From Marchantia polymorpha subsp. ruderalis (lineage: Eukaryota > Streptophyta > Marchantiopsida > Marchantiales > Marchantiaceae): DNA of 64,000 bases. The notes under the pieces were generated by a model. It saw nothing but the letters and a program-made list of their open reading frames with translations, was not told the DNA's origin and did not search any database. Position 1 is the stretch's first letter, and every line of letters begins with the position of its first letter. Shown here one piece after another: positions 47,616-56,464 of the stretch. The stretch lies in the NCBI GenBank assembly GCA_037833965.1, contig AP031355.1:19989501-20053500 (forward strand), read 5' to 3'. The translations under genes and the position numbers were made by a program.

Positions 47616-48014
47616 GTTGCAATTTTGTGGCTGCGCTGTAGCGGGGCGTGCACGGTAACGAGGACGTAACGGCATTGGGCTTGGAGCTGTTACAGCGGGC
47701 TTGGAGCTGTTGGAGCTGTTGGGGAAACGTTACAGGCTTTGGAATTCAAAATCCAGGAGAGCCATGTGGAACGTACGATGTTAGCTCCCACAACATATAT
47801 GGAGCCGTCCCTGACACTCCATCTTTCATGACAGCGTCCTTTCATTTTACAAATGGTACAGAAGAAAACTCGTCATCAAAAGTGCTCAATCCCTCTTCCG
47901 CAGCAATCTGCGTTTCCTGGGGGCGGAGAATCCTCGGGCTCCTCCTCTGAGTTGAGTCGCGTGATATCTTCTTCTTCCTGGTCTTCTGCCTCACTATCTT
48001 GTTCGTTGTCTGGT

Positions 48015-48160
48015 GACTTGTCTTGCAACCTTGTGCTTATGGAGAGTAGCGGAGGAGAGGTCATAGGCTTGAATCAAACTATGGGTGAAGCTGAAGAATT
48101 TCAAGGAGAAGGTCTTCCCGAAATCCCTTCTTGCGTAGTCAATACTGATATTAGTGGACA
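48015..48160 (+). repeat. Copy B of the 146-bp duplicated reading frame
   Basis: The partner of 45215-45360, 2800 bases to the right. The three base differences each change an amino acid (Leu/Phe, Asp/Gly, Ser/Asn) and keep the frame open. Here it is the end of a 105-codon ORF (47853-48170) whose first part is Ser-rich. Confidence 0.85.
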
Positions 48161-48365
48161 AAGGTCTTGAATATAGTCCAGAATATGTTTCTGGCAAACG
48201 TATCCAGGACAAGACTTGCATGATCGTGGATGTGGCATGGAATGTTCTACATCACCAACGCTTGAAATCTTATTCCAGGGCTTCTTCGTCTTTAAGCATT
48301 ACAGACCAATATGCATAGTAAACAATTTGCTATTTGATCAATAGTGACTTTGAACGCGTGGCATG

Positions 48366-48719
48366 TGTAATAACCCACCAAAGGCTAAAACTGCAGTATG
48401 GTGGTAAAAAGATCGAACCCACAGGGACAGAGGCAACACACAGAGTAAAAGTGTCACGTTTAACAGACTTTTGTAGAGTTTGAATTCTAGGCGACTGTCA
48501 CTCCCAGAAATACTGCAGTGCTCGACTCGGAGGAGGATCTCGACTCGGAGGATGCTCGGAGGATGCACGGTACAGCATGGTCACTCAACACACACACACA
48601 CACACACACCTGAAACTGGCAAAAAGCACAACTCGGAGGTCGGTAAGGACCTCCGCTTCGGATTTCAGGAGGAAAGTGTCTCAAAAGTTCACTCAGAGGT
48701 TCTGCAGGTAGTGACTCCC
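48366..48719 (-). repeat. Older Ty3/gypsy LTR fragment, interrupted by a younger element
   Basis: The 354-bp segment starts TGTAATAACCC, the same terminus as the LTR at 48720, and matches it for about 350 bases with a few per cent differences (for example CTGCAGTG versus CTGTAGTG, and a longer CA run). It stops at ...AGTGACTCCC exactly where the next element begins. In the intact LTR the sequence continues ACTCCGG. It is best read as the end of an older LTR split by the younger insertion. Confidence 0.85.
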
Positions 48720-49636
48720 TGTAATAACCCACCAAAGGCTAAAACTGCAGTATGGTGGTAAAAAGATCGAACCCACAGGGACAGAGGCAACACACAGAGT
48801 AAAAGTGTCACGTTTAACAGACTTTTGGTAGAGTTTGAATTCTAGGCAACTGTCACTCCCAGAAATACTGTAGTGCTCGACTCGGAGGCTCGACTCGGAG
48901 GAGGAACTCAACTCGGAGGATGCTCGGAGGATGCACGGTACAGCTTGGTCACTCAACACACACACACACACCTGAAACTGGCAAAAAGCACAACTCGGAG
49001 GTCGGTCAGGACCTCCGCTTCGGATTTCAGGAGGAAAGTGTCTCGCAAGTTCACTCAGAGGTTCTGCAGGAAGTGCCTCCCACTCCGGCTTTTACTGCCC
49101 TTCCGCCAGGAACTAGCGGGGGTACCCGGACTGGACTTCTCACTTCGGAACGAAGCCTCTACGTACGCCGTGGACGTCACCCTCGACTATCACACAAAAC
49201 GCAGGGAGTGCAGACCCGACTGAGAACTTACTGAAAACACGATCCAGTAACACACACACAACCTGAATTACAAACCAAGGTTTACACGAAGTAATGAAAC
49301 TTCACATTGGCATTCAGGGGAAACTTCCCGTAGGAGTACAATCAGGATATGTCACTCGAAGGAGTAAGGGGGAACTGTTCAAGTATCTAACTCGCAGCCG
49401 GCTCTGAGTATCAGAAATCACCCGCAGGTGCAGATCCGCACTACTCAAGTCTCTAACCGGGTACTAGCTCTGAACATTCAGCCGAAGGCCTTCAACTACA
49501 ACATACGGTAACTTCGCTATGCTGCAGCTTCTCTACGTGGTGCCAGGACCAAAATGCACAAACACGCCAAGAAAGTGAGTTCCTGATCTGCACTTCCGAA
49601 ACTGGAAGAGTCCCAAGGCAAAACGCCTTGATCTAC

Positions 49637-49642
49637 TTTATA
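49637..49642 (-). promoter_or_regulatory. Putative LTR TATA box (3' LTR copy)
   Basis: TATAAAG on the minus strand lies 33 bases past the stop of the LTR ORF. A small hairpin (CAAGGC/GCCTTG, 49614-49630) lies where transcription would begin. This would make everything upstream, ORF included, U3, and leave about 0.9 kb as R plus U5. No other convincing TATA was noticed in the LTR's 3' part. Confidence 0.5.
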
Positions 49643-49675
49643 CTCTCAAAAGATCCTAACTAGCACTACGCTATC

Positions 49676-52231
49676 CTATCTACCACTCGCAGCATCTGCG
49701 CGAAACCAATCTACTCTACTGCACTCAGCAGATCCGGTGCTGCGCCTCCTGCGCGCCGGACTGCTCCGCTTACTATCTCTACCTTGCCAGTCTTCCGACC
49801 GGCTGCGTAACCCCAGGCGTCGGAGCGCTGCAGTGACTTCCGACTGCAAGTGCGCCATAGTGTCGCGCGCACCCGACAAGAAAGTTTCTAATTTTCTCGC
49901 CACTCGCCGCCGACTCCGACTGTCACCTTCCGTCAATGCCGCCGCCCGAAGCTCGAACTCCCGGAGTGTAACCCTCTCTTGAGCTGCCACCTCCCAATGG
50001 GTGTATCCGTTTAGACAACGAGTCACCCGTGCCGCCAACTCTCCTCGTGCCCTGTAGCTGCTCTCCACCTCTGCCAGCTGCATTTCTAAATCCGCACGTT
50101 GTGCCCTCAAATCCGAGCACTCGGTTTGCAAGTTGCACAACAACTCCTCATCCTCCTTGCGGGCTCGTTGACTTTCCTCTAAGGCGCGCGTCTGGCGCGC
50201 AAGCTCGGCTGCTAGGACTTTGTTCTGTCTCCGCTCCTCCTGCAGTTCCGACTCGATCTTTGCCCGTATTAGTTCGGCCTCCGCCTGACTCTTCGTCGCC
50301 GCATCCTCCTTCTGCTGCTGCAAGGCTTGGTACAGCTTCTGGGTGACCGCCAGGTGTTGTCGGAGGGCGGTGTTCCTATCCACATATACTCCGCATCTAG
50401 AGGCCCACCTTGCCACCTTGCTCCTCGTCCTTCGCCTGATTGTCTCCACATAAGACTGCGGTTTTAAGGCACTTGCGTATTTGGATGTCTTGCGATCCAG
50501 ATATCGCAGGAGTGGAACTATCTGTTCGCACAGCACCCCTGTTGGCGTTTTCTGCACCGAATCCTCTTCTTGCTCTTCCGAGCTCGTCTCATCCTCAGTC
50601 TCGAGGATTTCAGTCGCCACCGAATCCCTTGGCGACTCCCTGGAACTGTGGCGCGCAGCAGCTTCTGCTGCGACTGCTGCTCCACTGCCTGCTAAAATAT
50701 CCAGGGCAGTGGGAGATCCCACTGCTTGAGCCCCTGTTCCGGCTCGATCTTCGGTTTGTGAAGGGGTCGACGCCGCAGTGACTTTTGTCACTCTTGCACC
50801 GCCCGCTTCTGCTGCCTGTCCTTCCGGCGCAATCTGCGCGGAAGGTGTCCTTGCTGAAGGTGCGTCCGCCGAAGGCGTCCGCACACTGGTCGTTGGCCCC
50901 ATACGTCTCGCAGTCGGCGAATCCGGCTGACTCTCTGTTGTCCGACTCGCAGTCGGCCGACCAGCAGTTGTCCGACTGGGAGTCGGATACACCCTGCGCG
51001 TCTTGACTCCACTTGGCCTGCTTGTTGGGGGCGTTCTTCCAGAAGTGCCTTCCGCCGAAGACGACCCTCTGAGGATTGTTGGCTCGTCAGCCAAACTCTC
51101 TTCCGCTTCCGGCCTGCTGTCCGGTTCAACGCGCCGTTCAGTTGGCCTTCCTTCCGCTTGTCGACCTTCAGTCATCCGACTCGCAGTCGGCCGGTCGTCA
51201 GTCCGTCCATCTCCTCCCGAAGGCCGTGGTGCCTTCTGTGCAGAGGTTTCTGCCGTCTTTCCTAGGACCTGAGCAATTATCTCTTCCTGTGTGAGATTCC
51301 GCCGGGTCGGAGTTCGCCTGGTCTCCTCAGTAACAGTTGGCATTCTGCGTGCCCTCTGTTTTGGTCGACTATGAGGCTCGGGGGTGGGCCGACCACGAGT
51401 CGGCGCAGCTGGTACTTCCGGCTGCGTGTCCTCAGGTCTCTCATCCCACTTCCGCTTGCGCGGAATGCGCTCACTTCGACGTTCATCTGCTGCTCTGGCT
51501 GGAGCCGGAGCCGGAGGCGTACTGGCAGGTTCCTCGTCCGGATCCGTGTCTACTTCGGCCTCCCTCGAATATCTACCTGGATAAGACCGACTCAGCTGCG
51601 GAAACCGAGTTTTCTCAGCATTCGTCAAACATCCCATCGCCCGGTAAAACACGATTAAGTAAGGCGATAGATGATTGAGCGTTCCTCCCCTCTCTTCTTG
51701 CGCATGTTGGCGCGTCACCTTCCACAGGAGCCGTGCCCAATGCACCGGAGCTCCTGACAACACTAGCTCCACGAACTCTACCTGCCAACCATGCATGTAA
51801 GCGGTCTTGGTCGGCTGCAATATCTGCAGCAATGCTGTCGCGACATTTCTCCGCAATCGATCCTTGTAATCCCGAGTCCGGAAACCGTTCTTGGGATGTC
51901 TAGCCACCTTGAAGAGCTCATTGTAAGAGACTTCTTCCTCCTGGGACACTTTCACGCTGTCGGCCTCGAAGAGGAGATCCCCTTCCTCGCCGGCACACCT
52001 GCCCAACACCTGCGCCCAATTGCAAATTTCCCATCTCTCTGGGTGTGGGCGAAATCCGCGAGAAGGCTTGTGTCTCTCTTGCAGATACTCGCGCACCATC
52101 TCCGGACACGTCCAATTCCACCCCCAGAGGAGAAAATCGAGCTTCAGCCTCGTCAGCACATCTTGAAATGCGCGTAGACCGATCTGCGGCACCCTGAGTG
52201 GAGACACTCGCAGTTGGGGAACCTTCGACAT
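49676..52231 (-). CDS. LTR-encoded 851-residue protein, 3' LTR copy
   Basis: This intact ORF lies wholly inside the LTR, in the same sense as gag and pol. ATG at 52231 is chosen (the frame is open six codons further to GTG). Three parts are visible. An N-terminal globular part of about 210 residues is rich in Trp (LLWGWNWTCPEMVREYL, then HWARLLWKVTRQHA and LNHLSPYLIVFYRAMGCL). A Pro/Thr/Arg-rich middle has imperfect repeats such as GRPTASRTTE. A C-terminal third contains a long predicted coiled coil (KIESELQEERRQNKVLAAEL onward). There are no zinc, protease, RT or envelope-type transmembrane features. The N-terminal part resembles hypothetical proteins carried by plant retroelements, but I cannot name a function. 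Identity with the other LTR copy shows it is element-borne. Confidence 0.85.
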   Translation of the reverse strand: MSKVPQLRVSPLRVPQIGLRAFQDVLTRLKLDFLLWGWNWTCPEMVREYLQERHKPSRGFRPHPERWEICNWAQVLGRCAGEEGDLLFEADSVKVSQEEEVSYNELFKVARHPKNGFRTRDYKDRLRRNVATALLQILQPTKTAYMHGWQVEFVELVLSGAPVHWARLLWKVTRQHAQEERGGTLNHLSPYLIVFYRAMGCLTNAEKTRFPQLSRSYPGRYSREAEVDTDPDEEPASTPPAPAPARAADERRSERIPRKRKWDERPEDTQPEVPAAPTRGRPTPEPHSRPKQRARRMPTVTEETRRTPTRRNLTQEEIIAQVLGKTAETSAQKAPRPSGGDGRTDDRPTASRMTEGRQAEGRPTERRVEPDSRPEAEESLADEPTILRGSSSAEGTSGRTPPTSRPSGVKTRRVYPTPSRTTAGRPTASRTTESQPDSPTARRMGPTTSVRTPSADAPSARTPSAQIAPEGQAAEAGGARVTKVTAASTPSQTEDRAGTGAQAVGSPTALDILAGSGAAVAAEAAARHSSRESPRDSVATEILETEDETSSEEQEEDSVQKTPTGVLCEQIVPLLRYLDRKTSKYASALKPQSYVETIRRRTRSKVARWASRCGVYVDRNTALRQHLAVTQKLYQALQQQKEDAATKSQAEAELIRAKIESELQEERRQNKVLAAELARQTRALEESQRARKEDEELLCNLQTECSDLRAQRADLEMQLAEVESSYRARGELAARVTRCLNGYTHWEVAAQERVTLREFELRAAALTEGDSRSRRRVARKLETFLSGARDTMAHLQSEVTAALRRLGLRSRSEDWQGRDSKRSSPARRRRSTGSAECSRVDWFRADAASGR

Positions 52232-53585
52232 TGCGTTGCCTGCACACACAAACGTTCTCCCTTTCGCTCACTCTCTCACAATCGCCACTGCGCGTCGGCC
52301 ACTCAAGCACTGACTGCTCTCTCTCTGCGCTCGTTCAAGATCGCTACTCCCAATTCTTTCAAGGTCCGCCAAGATCCTTGTGCAACTCGTCTCCGCACTC
52401 TCTACTCTTACTGCAGGTCGCTCCGCCCTTGCGCGTAATCTTGGAACTGGAAATCGCAAAGTCAAGAATGAGAGAATGAGACTGGAGCGCAGTCTTTTCT
52501 TCTCCGATTTCAAGAACGTCCAACGTTCTTACTGGTTGCAACGTACGCAGCCGGCTATACGGCTTAACGGTTCGCCCTTTGCATGCGCGAATTCACGTCT
52601 CCGCATTGCGCGCATTCGCATGCTTAAACGTTGAATTCTCCCGCCGCCGCCACCTTCCGGACTCGAGTCCGCTGCAGGGTATACGTCGGCCCTGTTGTCT
52701 TTTCCTAACCCGCCCTTCTCCGGAGGCGTGTCGCCGCTGGTGCGTTCATTATCCGTCGGCGCCTTGCTGGAGGCGCACATCCAGCCGGAGCGAATTACGC
52801 CGGCGCGCAGTCGTACCGCCTATTTTGTCCTTTATGCCTCGTCCGTTGCTGCCAGCGCATATCCGTCAGCGCAACTCATGCCAGCGCATCCGGCCGTCAG
52901 CGCCACGTCGGAGGCGTACATCCGACCGGCGCTTTCCTTCCATGAACAGCCGCCAAGGGCGCTTCCGACTCTGAGTTGGTTTCCTCCTGTGAGCGCGTGA
53001 TTCCGCCGAAGGCGCATCGCCGAGGGCGTACGGGAATCCTTTCCGGCTGTGAACCCTAGCGCGAACGGCGCATGTCCGGCTACGAGTTTTCCGACGCTCA
53101 TAACTTCTCCATTCCTGATCCATCTCCGGCGCTCTTGGACTCGTTAGAACGAGCGTCCCGAGCTCTTTCTAATGCAACTTCAACCAACTGGATCTACCGT
53201 GTATCCCGATTGTTATGAAGGTTTTCCCTTTCCGCGCTAGCGGCGCTTCGCCGAAGGCGCACTCATGGTCGGATGCCTTTAGAGGTCCGGGCCCTTCTCC
53301 TGACGTCTTTAGCAAAACCTCCTCCTGGGGTGTCTGCGCCGGAAGCGTAGCTTCCTTATACGCTAGAGGCGCGTGAGTAGAGTCACCTTAAAAAGGAGCT
53401 TTTGCCGAAGGCGCCGAAGACGTTGGCGTTGGTACATCCGACTACGTGATTCTTTGTGCCCTCGTGACGATCTCATCAATCCACTCTATTTAGCGTACCC
53501 TTCTCTAGCTACAAACACTGCTTTGGTACTAGTTTTCTAAAATTGTTTAAATTCTGCAAAAAAACAAAAAGTGTGTTACCACATG

Positions 53586-53596
53586 CCCCCCTCCTC
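53586..53596 (-). other. Polypurine tract
   Basis: GAGGAGGGGGG on the minus strand, two bases (CA) before the TGTGG start of the 3' LTR, is the expected plus-strand primer. It lies only 24 bases beyond the pol stop. Confidence 0.85.
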
Positions 53597-53620
53597 AATT
53601 GTGAGCGCCCACGCGAACAT

Positions 53621-56461
53621 TTACACGTGGTATTTCTTCAGACGCCATCCGTTCACGCGGGTGCCTAACCATTCTCCCGTCAGTTCTGCGAGTTGGATGG
53701 ATCCATTTGGGAAAACTTCTATCACCTTGTAAGGTCCCATCCACCTCAAGTGGAGCTTGCCCGGAAATCTAGCATGTCTGCTATCGTATAGCAGAGCCAA
53801 ATCTCCCTTCTCCAGCAGTACTGGTTTGAGCCTTCGATCGTACTTCTCCTTCCGCCTGAGTTGTAATTGCTTTGTCCGATCTTCGGCCTCTTGACGTCTT
53901 TCCTCCAGTGCCATTACCTCTTGCAGTCGATATGCCTGACTTTCTTCCGCGTCCAGCCTTCTCTGATCTAAGGTCCTCTCGGTAGGTATCTCGAATTCGA
54001 TGGGTAATATCGGATGCTGCCCATAAACTAGGAAGTAAGGTGTTTGCCTGGGGGTGACTTTTTCTGCCGTTCTATATGCCCATAAGGCGGCCGGTAGCTT
54101 GGTGTCCCAGTCATGAGCATGGTTTACAGTCACTTTGAGGAGTATCTTACAGAGTAATCCATTGGACTTCTCTGTCAGACCATTTGCCTTGGGGTTGTAT
54201 GGAGTAGTCTTCCGATGCTTAATCTGGAAGTGCCGCGTCAAACTTTCTATCACCTGATTCAGAAAGTGCGTTCCTCTGTCACTGACTATTTCTAGGGGGC
54301 ACCCGTAGCGTGTGATGATTGATTCGAATAGGAACCGTGCTACTGCGGCTGCGTCATCGTGCCTTGTGGCTTCTGCCTCCACCATCTTGGTCGCATAGTC
54401 TGTTGCTACCAATATGTAGCGTCTGCGCGTGCCTTTAGTGACAGGTTGTATTGGTCCCACGAAGTCGATCCCCCATTTTTCAAATGGTGCCAATGGCATG
54501 ATTGGTGTAAGAGGCCATCTCGTGGTCGGAGTCGGCCTTCCCGTTCTCTGGCAGCTGTCGCATTTGCGAACGTAGTCGTGTACATCTTTGAACATCGTCG
54601 GCCACCAGTATCCTGCATTCACAATTTTGGTCACTGTGTTTCTGGTGGCGTAGTGACCACCAGCGTCTTCTGTGTGCATGGCTTTGACAACTCGCGGTAC
54701 TTCAGACTCCTCTAGACATCTGCACAACCTCTCGTCTGCCATTTTCTTGAACAAGACCCCCTGTTGAAGCTGGTAAGGTCCCGCTTTATGAACGAAGACT
54801 GTGCGCTGCTCCGCATCCAATCCTTCCGGACATTGGAGTGTGAGCAGAAACCTGTATAAGTCCGCGTACCTGGACTCATGGCTGGCGGACAACTGAAAAA
54901 GTTGTTCGTCGGGAAAATCATCCACTACTTCCTCCTCTATGGGTTCGGTCCATAGTCGGGAGAGGTAGTCCGCGTTCTCATGGTGAACGCCTTTCCGTGT
55001 CTGTACAGTGTAGGTGAATTCCTGCAGCAGTAGTACCCACCTGGCAATTCGTCCGGACAGATCCGCCTTCTTCACCAGGTGCTGTAAGGCGTAATGATCT
55101 ACATGAAACACGAACTCATAGCAGATCAAATAATGTCGGAACTTCTTGCAGGAGTACACCATTCCCAACGCCTCCCTCTCAGTTGTCGTGTACTTCTTCT
55201 CTGCTGCTGACAACTGACGACTCGCGAAGTAAATCGGGTAGTCTTTCTTGTTGTCGTCCTTCTGACTGAGAACCACCCCGATTGCAAACGCCGACGTGTC
55301 TACATAGACATGGAAAGGTCTGTTCCAATCCGGACTTCTCAGAACCGGAGCAGTCGTCAGTTTGGCTTTGAGCGTTTCAAAGGCCAGCTGTTGCTCCTTG
55401 CCCCACACATAGGGTTCATCCTTCTTAAGCAGCTTCGTCAGATCGGCTGCCAAGATGGCATACATATTTATGAACCTTCTGTAATAACCTACATGGCCAA
55501 GGAAGGCCCTCAACTCACGCAGATTCGTTGGCGGCTGCAGTTCGAGAATAATCTTCACCTTCTCTACATCCACTGCAATGCCATCGGACGAAACTCGGTG
55601 CCCCAGCAGGATTCCGCTGGTCATGAAGAAAAAACATTTCTCAGGGTGTAAGGACAAGCTGCTTTCCCTACACCTGTCGAACGTTTGCCGAAGATGGTTA
55701 AGGTGCTCCGACCTCTTACCGAAGACACAAAAGTCGTCGATGAAAATTTCTAGGAACTTCCTCAGGTGCTCTTGGAAAATGTTTGTCATCATCCGCTGGA
55801 ACGTCGCTGGTGCGTTGCACAGACCGAACGGCATCTTGTGATAAGCATAGGTTCCCCAGTCGGTCGTGAAGGTTGTTTTGTCCTTGTCCTGTTCCCTGAT
55901 GGACACCTGGTTGTAGCCGGAAAATCCGTCTAGGAAACTGTAGCATTCATGCCCTGCTACATGGTCTAAAATAGAGTCCGTGAAAGGAAGAGGGTGGTGG
56001 TCCTTCCTCGTTGCTGCGTTCAGCTTTCGGAAGTCCTGGCACACCCGGATCTTACCCGTCAGTTTCTTGGGCACGATCACGATAGGCGACACCCACTCGC
56101 TACTGAGTACCGGGTAGATGATTCCTGCGCTCAGGTACTTATCGATTTCGTCCTTCACCAATAATGAATATTTTGGGTTGAGCCTGTATTGGCGTTGGCG
56201 AACCGGAACTGCCTCGTCCAACAAGTCGATCCTGTGCTCTCCATACCTTGCAGGTATGCCTTTCATGTCTTCAATCTTCCATGCGAAGACATCCTCATAC
56301 TGGCGAAGAAACGCCTGTACCCTGTTCAACTCTTCTCCTTGTACTTGGCTTGACACCTTCAAGCCTTTACCTGGACTGAGCTGCAGTTCGCAGCAATCAC
56401 TCGGGTCAACAATCCCCTCTGTGTGACTGATCTCGCTTCTGCCCAGTCCGGCTGCTAGTTG
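53621..56461 (-). CDS. Pol: reverse transcriptase, RNase H, integrase
   Basis: This 946-codon open frame begins directly after the gag-protease UAG, in the same frame, and has no good ATG at its head, so it is probably made by readthrough. RT shows KIRVCQDFRKLN, FLDGFSGYNQ, MPFGLCNAPATFQRMM and the catalytic FIDD (a YxDD variant, 55733-55744). RNase H has YVDTSAFAIG, TEREALG, FHVDHYAL and HENADYLSR. Integrase has the HHCC finger (HTEDAGGH...CDSC), then WGIDFVGP, VSDRGTHF and NGLTEKSNG for the D,D,E triad, and a C-terminal RWMGPYKV with VNGWRLKKYH. All catalytic residues are present and no frame break is seen. Codon composition is GC-rich like the rest of the element. Confidence 0.95.
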   Translation of the reverse strand, partial: QLAAGLGRSEISHTEGIVDPSDCCELQLSPGKGLKVSSQVQGEELNRVQAFLRQYEDVFAWKIEDMKGIPARYGEHRIDLLDEAVPVRQRQYRLNPKYSLLVKDEIDKYLSAGIIYPVLSSEWVSPIVIVPKKLTGKIRVCQDFRKLNAATRKDHHPLPFTDSILDHVAGHECYSFLDGFSGYNQVSIREQDKDKTTFTTDWGTYAYHKMPFGLCNAPATFQRMMTNIFQEHLRKFLEIFIDDFCVFGKRSEHLNHLRQTFDRCRESSLSLHPEKCFFFMTSGILLGHRVSSDGIAVDVEKVKIILELQPPTNLRELRAFLGHVGYYRRFINMYAILAADLTKLLKKDEPYVWGKEQQLAFETLKAKLTTAPVLRSPDWNRPFHVYVDTSAFAIGVVLSQKDDNKKDYPIYFASRQLSAAEKKYTTTEREALGMVYSCKKFRHYLICYEFVFHVDHYALQHLVKKADLSGRIARWVLLLQEFTYTVQTRKGVHHENADYLSRLWTEPIEEEVVDDFPDEQLFQLSASHESRYADLYRFLLTLQCPEGLDAEQRTVFVHKAGPYQLQQGVLFKKMADERLCRCLEESEVPRVVKAMHTEDAGGHYATRNTVTKIVNAGYWWPTMFKDVHDYVRKCDSCQRTGRPTPTTRWPLTPIMPLAPFEKWGIDFVGPIQPVTKGTRRRYILVATDYATKMVEAEATRHDDAAAVARFLFESIITRYGCPLEIVSDRGTHFLNQVIESLTRHFQIKHRKTTPYNPKANGLTEKSNGLLCKILLKVTVNHAHDWDTKLPAALWAYRTAEKVTPRQTPYFLVYGQHPILPIEFEIPTERTLDQRRLDAEESQAYRLQEVMALEERRQEAEDRTKQLQLRRKEKYDRRLKPVLLEKGDLALLYDSRHARFPGKLHLRWMGPYKVIEVFPNGSIQLAELTGEWLGTRVNGWRLKKYHV

Positions 56462-56464
56462 CTA
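56456..56464 (-). promoter_or_regulatory. Putative stop-codon readthrough signal between Gag-Pro and Pol
   Basis: The minus strand reads GAA TAG CAA CTA GCA. UAG followed by CAA CUA fits the CAR-YYA consensus of tobamovirus-type leaky stops. The frame before and after is the same and is open for 942 and 946 codons, so this single stop is the only barrier between Gag-Pro and Pol. Readthrough itself is inferred. Confidence 0.75.

Larger units (their letters stand above)
41034..48365. other. Intergenic with scattered repeats and one duplicated reading frame
   Basis: No full gene is supported on either strand over 7.3 kb. Notable items are a possible USP-like scrap (42549-42630), a 15-bp hairpin (43941-43972), a 146-bp duplicated in-frame segment (45215-45360 and 48015-48160) and a diverged tandem repeat of about 88 bp near 47441-47615. 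The remaining short ORFs lack family features. Confidence 0.5.
48720..53583 (-). repeat. 3' LTR of the Ty3/gypsy element, 4864 bp
   Basis: On the plus strand it starts TGTAATAAC and ends GTTACCACA, so the element-sense LTR is TGTGGTAAC...GTTATTACA, with TG/CA ends and near-matching terminal repeats. The upper border is set by the polypurine tract, the lower by the copy at 59374. It is unusually long because it holds an 851-codon ORF. A CA microsatellite and CTCGACTCGGAGG-type short repeats lie near the 48.9-kb end (U5 side), and a GC-rich segment with GCCGAAGGCG words lies near 53.2-53.4 kb (U3 start). Confidence 0.93.

Noticed and set aside
45215-48160. The repeated segment as LTRs of a small element
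   Set aside because: The repeats lack TG...CA ends, primer site and polypurine tract, and they are coding-like.
50440-51678. Several plus-strand ORFs of 70-113 codons inside the LTR (and their copies at +10654)
   Set aside because: They are antisense shadows of the 851-codon ORF; low-complexity Ser/Pro-rich translations of its repeats.
52231-52249. Start of the LTR ORF at GTG 52249, and pol start at TTG 56362
   Set aside because: Non-ATG starts are not expected in a plant nuclear gene; ATG 52231 is used for the LTR ORF, and pol is better explained by readthrough from the preceding UAG.
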